From the NCBI RefSeq assembly GCF_004331265.1, contig NZ_SJOO01000009.1:124001-188000 (forward strand): 64,000 nt of DNA, read 5' to 3'. Every line of letters starts with the position of its first letter. The stretch's first letter is position 1. Shown here one piece after another: positions 53,384 through 62,382 of this stretch. Below the pieces are notes generated by a model. It searched no databases. It had not been told where the DNA came from and saw only the letters and a program-made list of their open reading frames with translations. This stretch comes from Enterobacter wuhouensis (GTDB taxonomy: Bacteria; Pseudomonadota; Gammaproteobacteria; Enterobacterales; Enterobacteriaceae). A program made the position numbers and the translations under genes.

Positions 53384-54471
53384 TCCTGGCCCCAATCCGG
53401 TATTAATTCACCTTTGCTGGTGAAGCGAAAACGATGCTGATCCCATCCTTGCCCAAAGAGCGTCAGCACGTAGCTGTAGTAGGCGTTGTTATCGGGAAAA
53501 TGGTCGGCAACGCGCTGGCGTTGTACCGCTTGCGCATCACGCTGTTGTAAAAACGGCAGCATAGCGGCGGAAAACCCCACCGGGCCATCGCCCGTGCGTT
53601 TCCCGGTTGCCACATCCACTTTTTCCGGCGGCAGGCCCCGTTTTGCCGTCATTGCGGCCATCGGCTGGAAACGCGCCTGGAGTCGGGCTTTCTGCGGGTC
53701 TTTGTCGCTCATCATCCCCACCCAGAGATAGACGCGAATGGCATCGTAGCTGCCCAGCAGCGACGCATCCTGCTGGAGCTGCCAGCCCTTGTCCTTACGG
53801 TACTGCACCCAGTTCGGTGAAAAGCCCTTTGGCGCGGTCTCCATCAGTAAACGCAGGTTGGTTTCACGCAGCGTGGTCCAGGGGGCGCCAAAACGGGTGA
53901 AATAGCTCGCCAGCTGAGGGGGCAGATAGCTGGGGTTAAAGCGCCAGGCATGCTCTTCGGCAAAGCCCACTTTACCCGGCAGCAGCATTGAGCCAAGTCC
54001 GGGTACGTTCACCACCTCTTCGCTGGCAATGCGCTTGAGCAGGGCCTTTCCGATGCGGGTGTAGTCCTGATTTTTCCATAACCGACCCGCTTCGAGCAGC
54101 GTCCAGGCAATCCAGATATCGGCATCCGAGGCGGAATTGGTGTCAATCACCGCCCAGGTCTCGTTATCCTTCTGTCCCCATAGCCAGGCGGGCAGATGGT
54201 CGTCCAGGCTGCCCTGAGCAAGGTTGTCGCGCGTCCAGGCCAACAGCCGATCGAAGGCCTTACGGTCATTCGCGGCCAGCGCGAAGAACAGCGCGTAGCT
54301 CTGCCCTTCCGAGGTGCTGATTTTGCGCGTGTCGCTGGGGTCAATGACGCGCCCGCCCTCGCTGATGTAATCCTTTTTAAACTGCTCCCAGGCAGGCCAG
54401 GTACAGGCGGCGCGGAGATTCGTCGCCGCCAGCATCAACGCTGCTAATACACACCAGCGAAAGGCTTTCAT
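53365..54471 (-). CDS. bcsZ: Periplasmic endo-1,4-beta-glucanase BcsZ
   Basis: A 368-residue GH8 cellulase, the E. coli length. A signal peptide of about 22 residues ends at ALMLAATNLRAA. The catalytic acid is the Glu in SEGQSYALF, and the base Asp sits in LLGSYDAIRVYLWVG. It trims or relaxes nascent cellulose in the periplasm. The start at 54471 (ATG) is preferred to a GTG immediately before it. It lies six bases after bcsB, and its 3' end overlaps bcsC. Confidence 0.95.
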   Translation of the reverse strand: MKAFRWCVLAALMLAATNLRAACTWPAWEQFKKDYISEGGRVIDPSDTRKISTSEGQSYALFFALAANDRKAFDRLLAWTRDNLAQGSLDDHLPAWLWGQKDNETWAVIDTNSASDADIWIAWTLLEAGRLWKNQDYTRIGKALLKRIASEEVVNVPGLGSMLLPGKVGFAEEHAWRFNPSYLPPQLASYFTRFGAPWTTLRETNLRLLMETAPKGFSPNWVQYRKDKGWQLQQDASLLGSYDAIRVYLWVGMMSDKDPQKARLQARFQPMAAMTAKRGLPPEKVDVATGKRTGDGPVGFSAAMLPFLQQRDAQAVQRQRVADHFPDNNAYYSYVLTLFGQGWDQHRFRFTSKGELIPDWGQECASSQ

Positions 54472-54477
54472 CACGGC

Positions 54478-56880
54478 TTACTCATTATCCGGGTTCAGGC
54501 GACGACGGCTGATAATACGCAGCAGACGCCACAGCACCCATGCCAGCAATACAACGCTGACGGCGGCCAGAATCGCCAGCAGCACCGGATGGTTAGACAG
54601 GGCATACCACAGGCGTTCGAACCACGGCAGGTGTCCCACGTAGTAGACATCCCCGACGCGCAGGCTGTTGACGCCCGATTCACGAATGACGGAGACGGAG
54701 CCGAACATGGACGCGCGTTTACCGCTGTCGTTCATCGCGTTGTTGAGCAGTTCATACCCGCGCGGGCTGTCTGCCAGCAGGGCGATCACGCTACGCTGAT
54801 CGTTGTAAGGCGACTGGAAGCCAACAACGGCGGCCATGGGCCCCTGAGACGTAACGGTGGTCTGGGCGCTGGCCTGACGGTCATTATTATCCGGCATGAT
54901 GCTCGGGAATTCTGTCTGACGAAGCGGCGTGTTCACCCAGGACTGCGCCGCCTGCACCAGCAGATCGACGCGCTTATCGTCTTTGAGCTTATCCGGAATG
55001 GTGCCGATCACCATGATGTCGGCATCTTTGTTCTGGATCTGGCTGCCATCGTCGGTCAACGTGACGTTAATCGCCGGGAGGCCCGTCTGCGCGCCAACGG
55101 TCGCCATCGTATCCAGCAGAGTGGTGACCTGAGCTTCATTTGGCGCTTTTGGCATCACAACAATGGATTCAGACAGGTCGGCCATGCGGCTGAACGGGAA
55201 GCTGGCGTTTGCAAACGCGCGCAGGTCCGGCATCGCCAGGAAGTGATAATACTTTGAGAAATCGATGGTGGATTCATCGCCAATCACAACGTGGTTTTGT
55301 ACCGGCTGGAAGGTGATGCAGTTATCCACCGAGCCGCCGGGCATCGGGTTCATGTACTGGAAGTCAAACCGCAGCTGGTTTATCGCGCCAAGCTTCAGGG
55401 CCGGGATAGACACATCGGTTTTCCCGTCCAGCAGGCCTTGCAGGACCGGCAGACGCAGCATCAGGCGGTTGGTGTCCTGGTTGCTGGTCAGGCTGAAGGA
55501 TTGCAGGAACTGGTTGTTCAGGCTGATATCCATGCGCGAGCTGTCTTTGGTCGACGGCGCGGTGTAGCGGTAGTTCAGATTGATATCAATACCGTTGGTG
55601 CGCAGCAGATACAGATCCGGCGGCAGATTGAGCGACAGGCTAACGGGCGAAGGCTCAAGCCCCGTGGACTGAAGCTGTTCTTCATAGGTTTTAAGCTCGC
55701 CAAAGGTAATGGCGCGGTCGGTACGCACCCAGTTTGGCGCATCGTAAGGCTTACGCGCCAGCAGCGGCTTAACCTCATCCACGATAACGCTATTGCCGCG
55801 GAACAGGATATTGCCCTGGGCAATCCCTTTTGCCGCCTGCACCAGATCTTTATCGTCACGGCCAAAGACCACCAGCATCTTCACGTACGGATTGTCAGGA
55901 TGGCTGATCATCTCGATGGTAGGTGCTTTAACATCCGGATGGTCGCGCAGGAAGGATGGGCGTTTGGCGTTGGTGGCAAAGACAATCGCGTTTCTGTCCG
56001 GCATTTTGTCATACACGACCGGGAAGTTCTGGCCGCGCCAGGCGGAGCGGGAGCCAAACCAGGAGGCCACAATGGTGGCGGCCAGCTGCTCGGTGACGTC
56101 CGGCGAGGAGGCAAACACCATCGGCAGGGTTAACTGGCGGTTATCGCGCGGATCGAAGAACGGGATCGGGAACGCGGAGAGATCGTTTTTCAACGCCAGC
56201 GACTGGTAGGTCATCTGCAGCGATGAGTTACGCCCCACGTCCATCCACAGCGTACTGCTGGCCGGGTTTTCGCAGACGTCGCGATAGTGGCCCACAAACT
56301 CCAGACGAACGCGGTTGAAGTCGGTGATGAACAGCGGGTTGATGGGTACCTGAGCCTGGGTCTTTTTGCCCAACTGCTCTTTGGTCACCGGCAGAACGTC
56401 CATCAGCTCGTCGTTCAGGTAAACCTTGAGCTGCGACTGCACGGGCAGCAGCGCGGGCGACGGCGTGTATTCGAGGTTCAGCACGGCATTCGAAACGACT
56501 TCATCGCTGCGCATCCCAAACTCAATCCCGCCGTTCGGGTTGATACCGCGCAGCACCATGCTGCCCGGAGGCGGCGCAATCTGCGCGAACGTCAGCTTCA
56601 CGTCACGCGATGGGGTATTCTGGGCGACAACAGGCGCGTTGGCGCCCGGTACGCCCGGCATCACCTGCCCGACGACGTTACCTTCTGTCGGCTGGTTGGG
56701 AACGACGTTTTCCGTTTGACCCGGCGCCGCGGTGATAACCGGATCGGTCGCCTGGGCGACCTCAGGAACCGTAGGAGCAGGTGTGGCAGCAGCATCATCG
56801 GGCGCTGCGTTAGCCATTGTTGCGGGGAGCGCACTCATCCCCATTGCCACTGCACATAACCAGGAAAGTTTTGTTTTCAT
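54478..56880 (-). CDS. bcsB: Cellulose synthase periplasmic subunit BcsB
   Basis: An 800-residue periplasmic protein anchored by a C-terminal membrane helix (about residues 763-785). A signal peptide spans residues 1-25 (SALPATMANA). A Pro/Ala-rich linker occupies residues 30-90. After it come the alternating carbohydrate-binding and flavodoxin-like domains of the BcsB family. BcsB joins BcsA in the inner membrane and guides the glucan through the periplasm. The ATG at 56880 lies ten bases after the bcsA stop; a longer frame would add 17 residues before the signal peptide. Confidence 0.95.
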   Translation of the reverse strand: MKTKLSWLCAVAMGMSALPATMANAAPDDAAATPAPTVPEVAQATDPVITAAPGQTENVVPNQPTEGNVVGQVMPGVPGANAPVVAQNTPSRDVKLTFAQIAPPPGSMVLRGINPNGGIEFGMRSDEVVSNAVLNLEYTPSPALLPVQSQLKVYLNDELMDVLPVTKEQLGKKTQAQVPINPLFITDFNRVRLEFVGHYRDVCENPASSTLWMDVGRNSSLQMTYQSLALKNDLSAFPIPFFDPRDNRQLTLPMVFASSPDVTEQLAATIVASWFGSRSAWRGQNFPVVYDKMPDRNAIVFATNAKRPSFLRDHPDVKAPTIEMISHPDNPYVKMLVVFGRDDKDLVQAAKGIAQGNILFRGNSVIVDEVKPLLARKPYDAPNWVRTDRAITFGELKTYEEQLQSTGLEPSPVSLSLNLPPDLYLLRTNGIDINLNYRYTAPSTKDSSRMDISLNNQFLQSFSLTSNQDTNRLMLRLPVLQGLLDGKTDVSIPALKLGAINQLRFDFQYMNPMPGGSVDNCITFQPVQNHVVIGDESTIDFSKYYHFLAMPDLRAFANASFPFSRMADLSESIVVMPKAPNEAQVTTLLDTMATVGAQTGLPAINVTLTDDGSQIQNKDADIMVIGTIPDKLKDDKRVDLLVQAAQSWVNTPLRQTEFPSIMPDNNDRQASAQTTVTSQGPMAAVVGFQSPYNDQRSVIALLADSPRGYELLNNAMNDSGKRASMFGSVSVIRESGVNSLRVGDVYYVGHLPWFERLWYALSNHPVLLAILAAVSVVLLAWVLWRLLRIISRRRLNPDNE

Positions 56881-56890
56881 CGCGTTATCA

Positions 56891-59506
56891 TCATTGTTGA
56901 GCCATAACCGGGTCCGCCTGCTTCGCCTCATCCCGCTCAGGTCGGCGAGGAATGAACGACACGACCCAGGAAACCAGCGAAGTAAGTGACCGGAAAATTA
57001 TTTTCACCGACGACGGGGCAAATTCTGCAAGGTGACGATAGCCACGGAACCCCAGCTTCAGAATATCAAGCAGGCTTTCCAGAGGTTTATCTTCCGGGAA
57101 GCTGTCCTGCCAGAGAGCCCACGTATCCGCGCGGGCGAACGTACACTGCACAAAATCAATATTCTGCTTTTTGGTCAGCGGCATCAGCTGCAGACCGACT
57201 TCATTGCCTAATACACGCACCACCTGCGTAGGGAAGACGTACTCCTGCTGGCCGCGCTTGAGCAGTAAGTTGACCTTCTGCCCTTCCAGCACCTTCGCCT
57301 GGCCGTTGATTTTGATGCCCAGACCGCCGTCAGAGAAGTCGTGCACCGTACAGGAGAAGAGATGGCCGTCTTCACGCGCGATTGCCGCCGGCATGCTGAT
57401 TTCAACGCGATGCGCGCGACGCACCTGCTTGCTCTCTACCGACACCGCCACCGCGCCGCCGAGGATAATCAGGTTGTAGAACACCCACGCCATACTCACG
57501 AAGACCGTCAGGATCTCGTTTTCAGGACCGTAGTAGTAACGCCAGATACCGGCGATCACCCCCACAATGTTGAGCAGCACCAGGAAGATGTACGGACGGG
57601 AGATCACCCAGTCGACATACTCCTCCTCCACCAGCCCACCCTTCGCGGTGACGTTGAATTTGCCTTTATGCGGGTTAATCAGCGCCACCATCGTTGGCGG
57701 CGCAATGTACCAGGCCAGCACCGTTTCGTAGATTTCACTCCAGAACGAATGGCGGTATTTCCCCTGAATCTTCGAGTTCGTCAGGCTCGCGTGGATCATG
57801 TGCGGCAGAACAAACAGCGCAATCATCAGCGCGGGCGCGTAGATGATATAGGCGTGAAGGAGCAGGAACGCCAGCGGTGCCGTGAGGAAGATAAGCCGCG
57901 GGATACCGGAGAGGAAGTGGAACATGGCGTTGACGTAACACAGGCGCTGCGCCAGCTTAAGCCCTTTCCCCATCAGCGGGTTATCGAGACGGAAAATCTG
58001 CACCATGCCGCGCGCCCAGCGAATACGCTGGCCGATGTGCGCCGACAGCGACTCCGTTGCCAGACCCGCGGCCTGCGGAATACGCATATACGCGGAGGTA
58101 TGGCCCCGGCGGTGCAGGCGCAGCGAGGTGTGGGCATCTTCGGTCACCGTCTCAACGGCGATACCGCCAATTTCATCCAGCGGACCGCGGCGGATAACCG
58201 CACAGGAGCCGCAGAAGAAGGTTGCATCCCACATGTCGTTTCCGTCCTGCACCAGGCCGTAGAACAGCGTGCCTTCGTTCGGGGTTTTACGGAAACGGCC
58301 CAGGTTACGTTCAAACGGGTCCGGCGAGAAGAAGTGGTGCGGCGTCTGCATCATTGCCAGCTCTTTCTCCTTCAGGAACCAGCCCATGGTCATTTGCAGG
58401 AACGAGCGCGTCGGCACGTGGTCGCAGTCAAAGATCGAGACGAACTCGCCTTTAGCGTATTTGAGGGCGTTATTGATGTTCCCGGCCTTCGCGTGTTCGT
58501 GGGTGGTGCGGGCGATATACTCTACGCCCACCTCTGCCGCAAACTGACGGAACTCTTCGCGCCCCCCGTCATCGAGGATCCAGATTTTGAGCTTATCTTT
58601 TGGCCAGTCGATACCCAACGCGGCGTAAATCGTGTTTTTCACCACGCTCAGGTCTTCGTTGTAGGTGGGAACAAACAGGTCGACGGATGGCCACTGACCG
58701 GTGTCTTTCGGTAGCGGAACCGGCTGGCGGTTGAGCGGCCATATCACCTGGAAATAGCCCAGGACCAGCACAATCCAGGCGTAGGTTTCGGCAAACAGCA
58801 GCACCAGCCCGCATACCAGGCTCACCGGATCGTCCCAGTTCAGCGTGGAGGTATAGCGCCACCAGATGTAGCGGCAGGAGACGGTTAGCGACAGTACAAT
58901 CAGCATCAGGGCAGAGAAACGCCCAGGAATACGCCGGACCAGCAGGGCCACGCCCCAGAGCAAAATCAGGAAGGTAAACTGCGCCAGCGGGTTAAAAGGC
59001 TGCGTGATACAGACCAGCGCCAGAATGAGCGAGAAGACGACAATTACGCCGAGAATAAAACGGCGAAGGCCCGGATGCAGGTGTCCGAGCTCTTTGTGGT
59101 TATCCAGATGGCTGGTCTTATCGCTGACGCTATCGGGTAGCCTGTCCAGCCACTGGTGATAGCGTTCACGTAAATTCGCCACGCGATCGAAGCTGCGCCA
59201 GCGCGGGGCCTTTTTATCAGGGCTGGAGGTCGTTGCCACCAGCCAGATAGCCTGTATGAGATAGCGTGCCGGATCGAGAGGACGCGGCCTGTCAGGATGA
59301 ATATGCGGATAGAGTTCGCTATGCCGCGCTCGAATACGCTGCCAGCGCGGGTGTTCAAGGGGGATGAACATCCACGCCAGAATCATCCAGAAACAGCCAA
59401 GCGCGGCGCTAAACGCCGACGCGCCATGTCGGCGGTAGTGCCGATAACGTTCGCTTAAACGCGAACTGACCGGCGGGATGAGTAACCAGGTGGACAGACG
59501 ACTCAT
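56891..59506 (-). CDS. bcsA: Cellulose synthase catalytic subunit BcsA
   Basis: An 871-residue GT2 processive glycosyltransferase (E. coli 872). It makes beta-1,4-glucan from UDP-glucose and threads it through the membrane. The D,D,D,QxxRW set is complete: ILDDGGREEF, FDCDHVPTR, TVTEDAHTS and QRIRWARGM. The C-terminal PilZ domain has the c-di-GMP site RRAHRVEISMPA near residue 690 plus DFSDGGLGI. Eight or nine membrane helices frame the catalytic domain. It overlaps bcsQ by four bases. Confidence 0.97.
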   Translation of the reverse strand: MSRLSTWLLIPPVSSRLSERYRHYRRHGASAFSAALGCFWMILAWMFIPLEHPRWQRIRARHSELYPHIHPDRPRPLDPARYLIQAIWLVATTSSPDKKAPRWRSFDRVANLRERYHQWLDRLPDSVSDKTSHLDNHKELGHLHPGLRRFILGVIVVFSLILALVCITQPFNPLAQFTFLILLWGVALLVRRIPGRFSALMLIVLSLTVSCRYIWWRYTSTLNWDDPVSLVCGLVLLFAETYAWIVLVLGYFQVIWPLNRQPVPLPKDTGQWPSVDLFVPTYNEDLSVVKNTIYAALGIDWPKDKLKIWILDDGGREEFRQFAAEVGVEYIARTTHEHAKAGNINNALKYAKGEFVSIFDCDHVPTRSFLQMTMGWFLKEKELAMMQTPHHFFSPDPFERNLGRFRKTPNEGTLFYGLVQDGNDMWDATFFCGSCAVIRRGPLDEIGGIAVETVTEDAHTSLRLHRRGHTSAYMRIPQAAGLATESLSAHIGQRIRWARGMVQIFRLDNPLMGKGLKLAQRLCYVNAMFHFLSGIPRLIFLTAPLAFLLLHAYIIYAPALMIALFVLPHMIHASLTNSKIQGKYRHSFWSEIYETVLAWYIAPPTMVALINPHKGKFNVTAKGGLVEEEYVDWVISRPYIFLVLLNIVGVIAGIWRYYYGPENEILTVFVSMAWVFYNLIILGGAVAVSVESKQVRRAHRVEISMPAAIAREDGHLFSCTVHDFSDGGLGIKINGQAKVLEGQKVNLLLKRGQQEYVFPTQVVRVLGNEVGLQLMPLTKKQNIDFVQCTFARADTWALWQDSFPEDKPLESLLDILKLGFRGYRHLAEFAPSSVKIIFRSLTSLVSWVVSFIPRRPERDEAKQADPVMAQQ

Positions 59507-60258
59507 ACGGAACTCCCGGCTGGCTCCGCCTCACTTGCGAAGTGCAGAAGACACCAGTTCGCCAGCGTCAGGATCTCTTCTGCTGCCAGTGAATCGCTAC
59601 GGTATTCACCGAGCGGCTGCTTGGAGGCGAGGCACTCCGCCATGCCCTCATCACGATGGATCACCATCGGCAGCAGCCGACGCTGACTTTGCAGCCAAAC
59701 CTGGTATAGATCGTCCTGAATCTGACTGCCGATACGAAGATCGTTAATCAGGATATGGGCGTTCGCGGGTAGCGCCTGCTGATGCAGGCGGATATGACAG
59801 TTGGCATCCACGTTCACAATGGAGAGTACATGATCGCATTTCGCCATCAGCTGGCGCGTCAGCTGGGCAGCACCGTGCGGCAGATCCAGCAGGATCCACT
59901 TGTAATGGCCCTGCTCTTTCAGGCTCTGGAGCGCATTGACAAACCGGGAAAACATGCGCTGGTACGCGGCTTCATTCCCACGCTCGGCTTCAGTTAGCTG
60001 ACCAAACGGCAGCAAATCAAGCTGGGACGTGTAGCGCAGCCCCGCATCGCGCCAGTCTTTATCATCAAGCAGCGCGCGGGCCCAGCCTTCGGTACGGGTA
60101 AAGTCGACGTTGAAGGACATGCGCAACAAATTATCGGAGGAGGCATCAATAACCAGCACCGATTCACCTAATACCTGCAATGACCACGCCAGCGCCGCGG
60201 TAATGGAAGTGGTACCCACTCCCCCCCGGACGCCCTGTAATCCTAGTATGGCCATCAA
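59503..60258 (-). CDS. bcsQ: Cellulose biosynthesis ATPase BcsQ
   Basis: A 251-residue MinD/ParA-type ATPase that positions cellulose synthesis at the pole and forms part of the BcsRQ regulatory complex. The P-loop is VRGGVGTTSITAALAW (residues 9-24), with the deviant-Walker signature altered at the first Lys, as in E. coli BcsQ. An IVNVDANCHIRLHQQ stretch lies near residue 148. The frame is intact here. Laboratory E. coli K-12 carries an early stop in bcsQ that abolishes cellulose. It lies eight bases after bcsR and overlaps bcsA. Confidence 0.95.
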   Translation of the reverse strand: MMAILGLQGVRGGVGTTSITAALAWSLQVLGESVLVIDASSDNLLRMSFNVDFTRTEGWARALLDDKDWRDAGLRYTSQLDLLPFGQLTEAERGNEAAYQRMFSRFVNALQSLKEQGHYKWILLDLPHGAAQLTRQLMAKCDHVLSIVNVDANCHIRLHQQALPANAHILINDLRIGSQIQDDLYQVWLQSQRRLLPMVIHRDEGMAECLASKQPLGEYRSDSLAAEEILTLANWCLLHFASEAEPAGSSV

Positions 60259-60266
60259 TGGCTCCC

Positions 60267-60455
60267 TTATTGTTGTTGGGCAAATTCAGCTAATAACGGC
60301 CAGCGTTTAATAGCCGCGGCCAACTGTTCCCGCTGGGAAATATCGGTGTAATCTATTTCAGGCAATGAAAAGGCCTGCGTCAGCGCCAGAAAATCATTTT
60401 GGAATGTGTAACCCAGGCTAGAGTCGACAGGCGTTCCGGAGTCATTATTATGCAT
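60267..60455 (-). CDS. bcsR: Cellulose biosynthesis protein BcsR
   Basis: A 62-residue protein, the E. coli length. The core QAFSLPEIDYTDISQREQLA matches BcsR, which binds BcsQ and controls assembly of the synthase. It has no membrane segment. The ATG at 60455 (MHNND) is used in place of a longer frame. It is the first gene of bcsRQABZC and is divergent from bcsEFG across 173 bases. Confidence 0.93.
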   Translation of the reverse strand: MHNNDSGTPVDSSLGYTFQNDFLALTQAFSLPEIDYTDISQREQLAAAIKRWPLLAEFAQQQ

Positions 60456-60628
60456 TCTTAATCCATCCATTTGAGTAAAACCGCAAGATCGGATGTACGA
60501 GGCTTCCTGCCCTATCAAATTTCGTTTACATGCTAAATCTGATGTTCTTTAATTTCAATGTTAGGTTTATTTCTACGCTTTCGCTAGTAAACTGAGATAC
60601 AGATAAATTCGACGAAAAGAGGGACACC

Positions 60629-62191
60629 GTGGACTCCATATTTTCTATTGGCATCCAGTCATTATGGGACGAATTGCGACACATGCCAGTCGGAGGAGTC
60701 TGGTGGATTAATACGGATCGCAACGAAAATGCCATCAGTTTGGTTAATCAGACAATCGCCGCGCAGGAAAAGGATTCTCGCGTCGCGGTCATTACCATGG
60801 GCGAAGATCCGAAGAAAATCATTACGCTTGAAAACGACCGTGGCCCACAGACTGTACGGTTATTTTCCATGCCAGCCGAAGCAGATAGTCTATACTTTTT
60901 GACCCACGACATTCAGTGCTCAATTGATCCGGATCACTATTTAGTGATACTAAAATGTGCAAATAACGCACTTCAGAATATCCCAACGGAAAAACTGCTG
61001 CGCTGGCTGGAAAAAATCAATAAATGGGCAAGATTTCAAAATTGCACACTTTTGGTTGTTTATCCCGGTAGTAATAATGACAAGCTCTTTTCGCTATTAA
61101 TGGGTGAATATCGCTCTCTTTTTGGTCTGTCGAGTATACATGACCAGACCGACAGCTATCTTTACGATATTGCCTTCTGGTGTAATGAAAAAGGCGTCAG
61201 CGCCAGACAGCAGCTCAACCTCAAACAGATTGACGGCCAGTGGCATCTCGCACACCTTGAAGAGACCGTAGTGCAGCCGCGCAGCGATGAAAAACGCATC
61301 CTGAGCCATCTCGCGGTATTAGAAGGTGCACCCGCGCTTTCTGAAAACTGGTCGCTGTTCGAAACGAACGAAGCGCTATTTAATGAAGCCCGCACCACCC
61401 AGGCGGCGACCATCGTTTTCTCGCTGATGCAAAATAACCAGATCGAAACGCTGGCCAGGCACATTCACACGCTGCGCCGCCAGCGCGGCAGCGCGCTGAA
61501 AATTGTCGTACGCGAAAATACCACCAGCCTGCGCGCCACGGATGAACGCCTTCTGCTGGGCTGCGGTGCGAATATGGTTATTCCGTGGAATGCCCCGCTG
61601 TCGCGCTGCCTGACGCTTATCGAGAGCATTCAGGGCCAGCAGTTCAATCGCCACGTGCCGGAAGATATTTCAACGCTGCTCTCCATGACGCAGCCGATGA
61701 AGCTGCGCGGGTATCAGAAGTGGGATACATTCTGCGATGCCGTTGGCAACATGATGAACAACACGCTGCTGCCGGCAGACGGAAAAGGGGTTATGGTGGC
61801 GCTTCGCCCCGTACCGGGTATCCGCGTTGAGCAAGCGCTAACCCTGTGCCGCCCAAACCGCACCGGGGATATCATGACGATTGGCGACAATCGTCTGGTG
61901 CTGTTTTTATCCTTCTGTCGGGTTAACGACCTCGATACGGCGCTTAACCATATTTTTCCCCTGCCTACCGGGGATATTTTCTCGAACCGCATGATTTGGT
62001 TCGAAGATAACCTGATTAGTGCAGAGCTGGTGCAAATGCGCACGCTTACCCCTGAAAACTGGACGAAGCCGCTCGCCATCACCAGCGATTTCAAACCGAT
62101 TCTCAATGCTAAGCATGACGGACATGTCTGGCGTCGGGTTCCAGAGCCGCTGCGCTTACTGTCTGAGAATGGGGAGAACGCATCATCATGA
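60629..62191 (+). CDS. bcsE: Cellulose biosynthesis c-di-GMP-binding protein BcsE
   Basis: A 520-residue cytosolic regulator (E. coli 523). The N-terminal part is a degenerate ATPase-like domain, followed by REC-like and degenerate GGDEF (GIL) domains. The c-di-GMP-binding RxGD motif is R411-T-G-D414 (RPNRTGDIMTIG), as in the E. coli protein. BcsE recruits BcsRQ and BcsF and is needed for maximal cellulose output. It starts with GTG at 60629, with an AGAGGG site. It overlaps bcsF by four bases (ATGA). Confidence 0.95.
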   Translation: MDSIFSIGIQSLWDELRHMPVGGVWWINTDRNENAISLVNQTIAAQEKDSRVAVITMGEDPKKIITLENDRGPQTVRLFSMPAEADSLYFLTHDIQCSIDPDHYLVILKCANNALQNIPTEKLLRWLEKINKWARFQNCTLLVVYPGSNNDKLFSLLMGEYRSLFGLSSIHDQTDSYLYDIAFWCNEKGVSARQQLNLKQIDGQWHLAHLEETVVQPRSDEKRILSHLAVLEGAPALSENWSLFETNEALFNEARTTQAATIVFSLMQNNQIETLARHIHTLRRQRGSALKIVVRENTTSLRATDERLLLGCGANMVIPWNAPLSRCLTLIESIQGQQFNRHVPEDISTLLSMTQPMKLRGYQKWDTFCDAVGNMMNNTLLPADGKGVMVALRPVPGIRVEQALTLCRPNRTGDIMTIGDNRLVLFLSFCRVNDLDTALNHIFPLPTGDIFSNRMIWFEDNLISAELVQMRTLTPENWTKPLAITSDFKPILNAKHDGHVWRRVPEPLRLLSENGENASS

Positions 62192-62382
62192 ATCTCAGCG
62201 ATATCATTCAACTGGTCGTACTTTGTGCGCTAATCTTTTTCCCGCTTGGCTACTATGCGCGCCATTCGCTGCGTCGTATTCGCGATACGACCAGAATGCT
62301 GTTTGTAAAACCTCGCTACGTTAAACCAGCCGGAACACTGACACGGGCTTCACACGTCAAGGCAAACCGAAAACATGACTAA
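62188..62382 (+). CDS. bcsF: Cellulose biosynthesis membrane protein BcsF
   Basis: A 64-residue single-pass membrane protein (E. coli 63). One helix covers residues 6-24 (IQLVVLCALIFFPLGYYA), followed by a basic cytosolic tail (SLRRIRDTTRMLF). It binds BcsE and brings it to the synthase, and helps BcsG. The start codon overlaps the bcsE stop, and its stop codon lies eight bases into bcsG. Confidence 0.93.
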   Translation: MNLSDIIQLVVLCALIFFPLGYYARHSLRRIRDTTRMLFVKPRYVKPAGTLTRASHVKANRKHD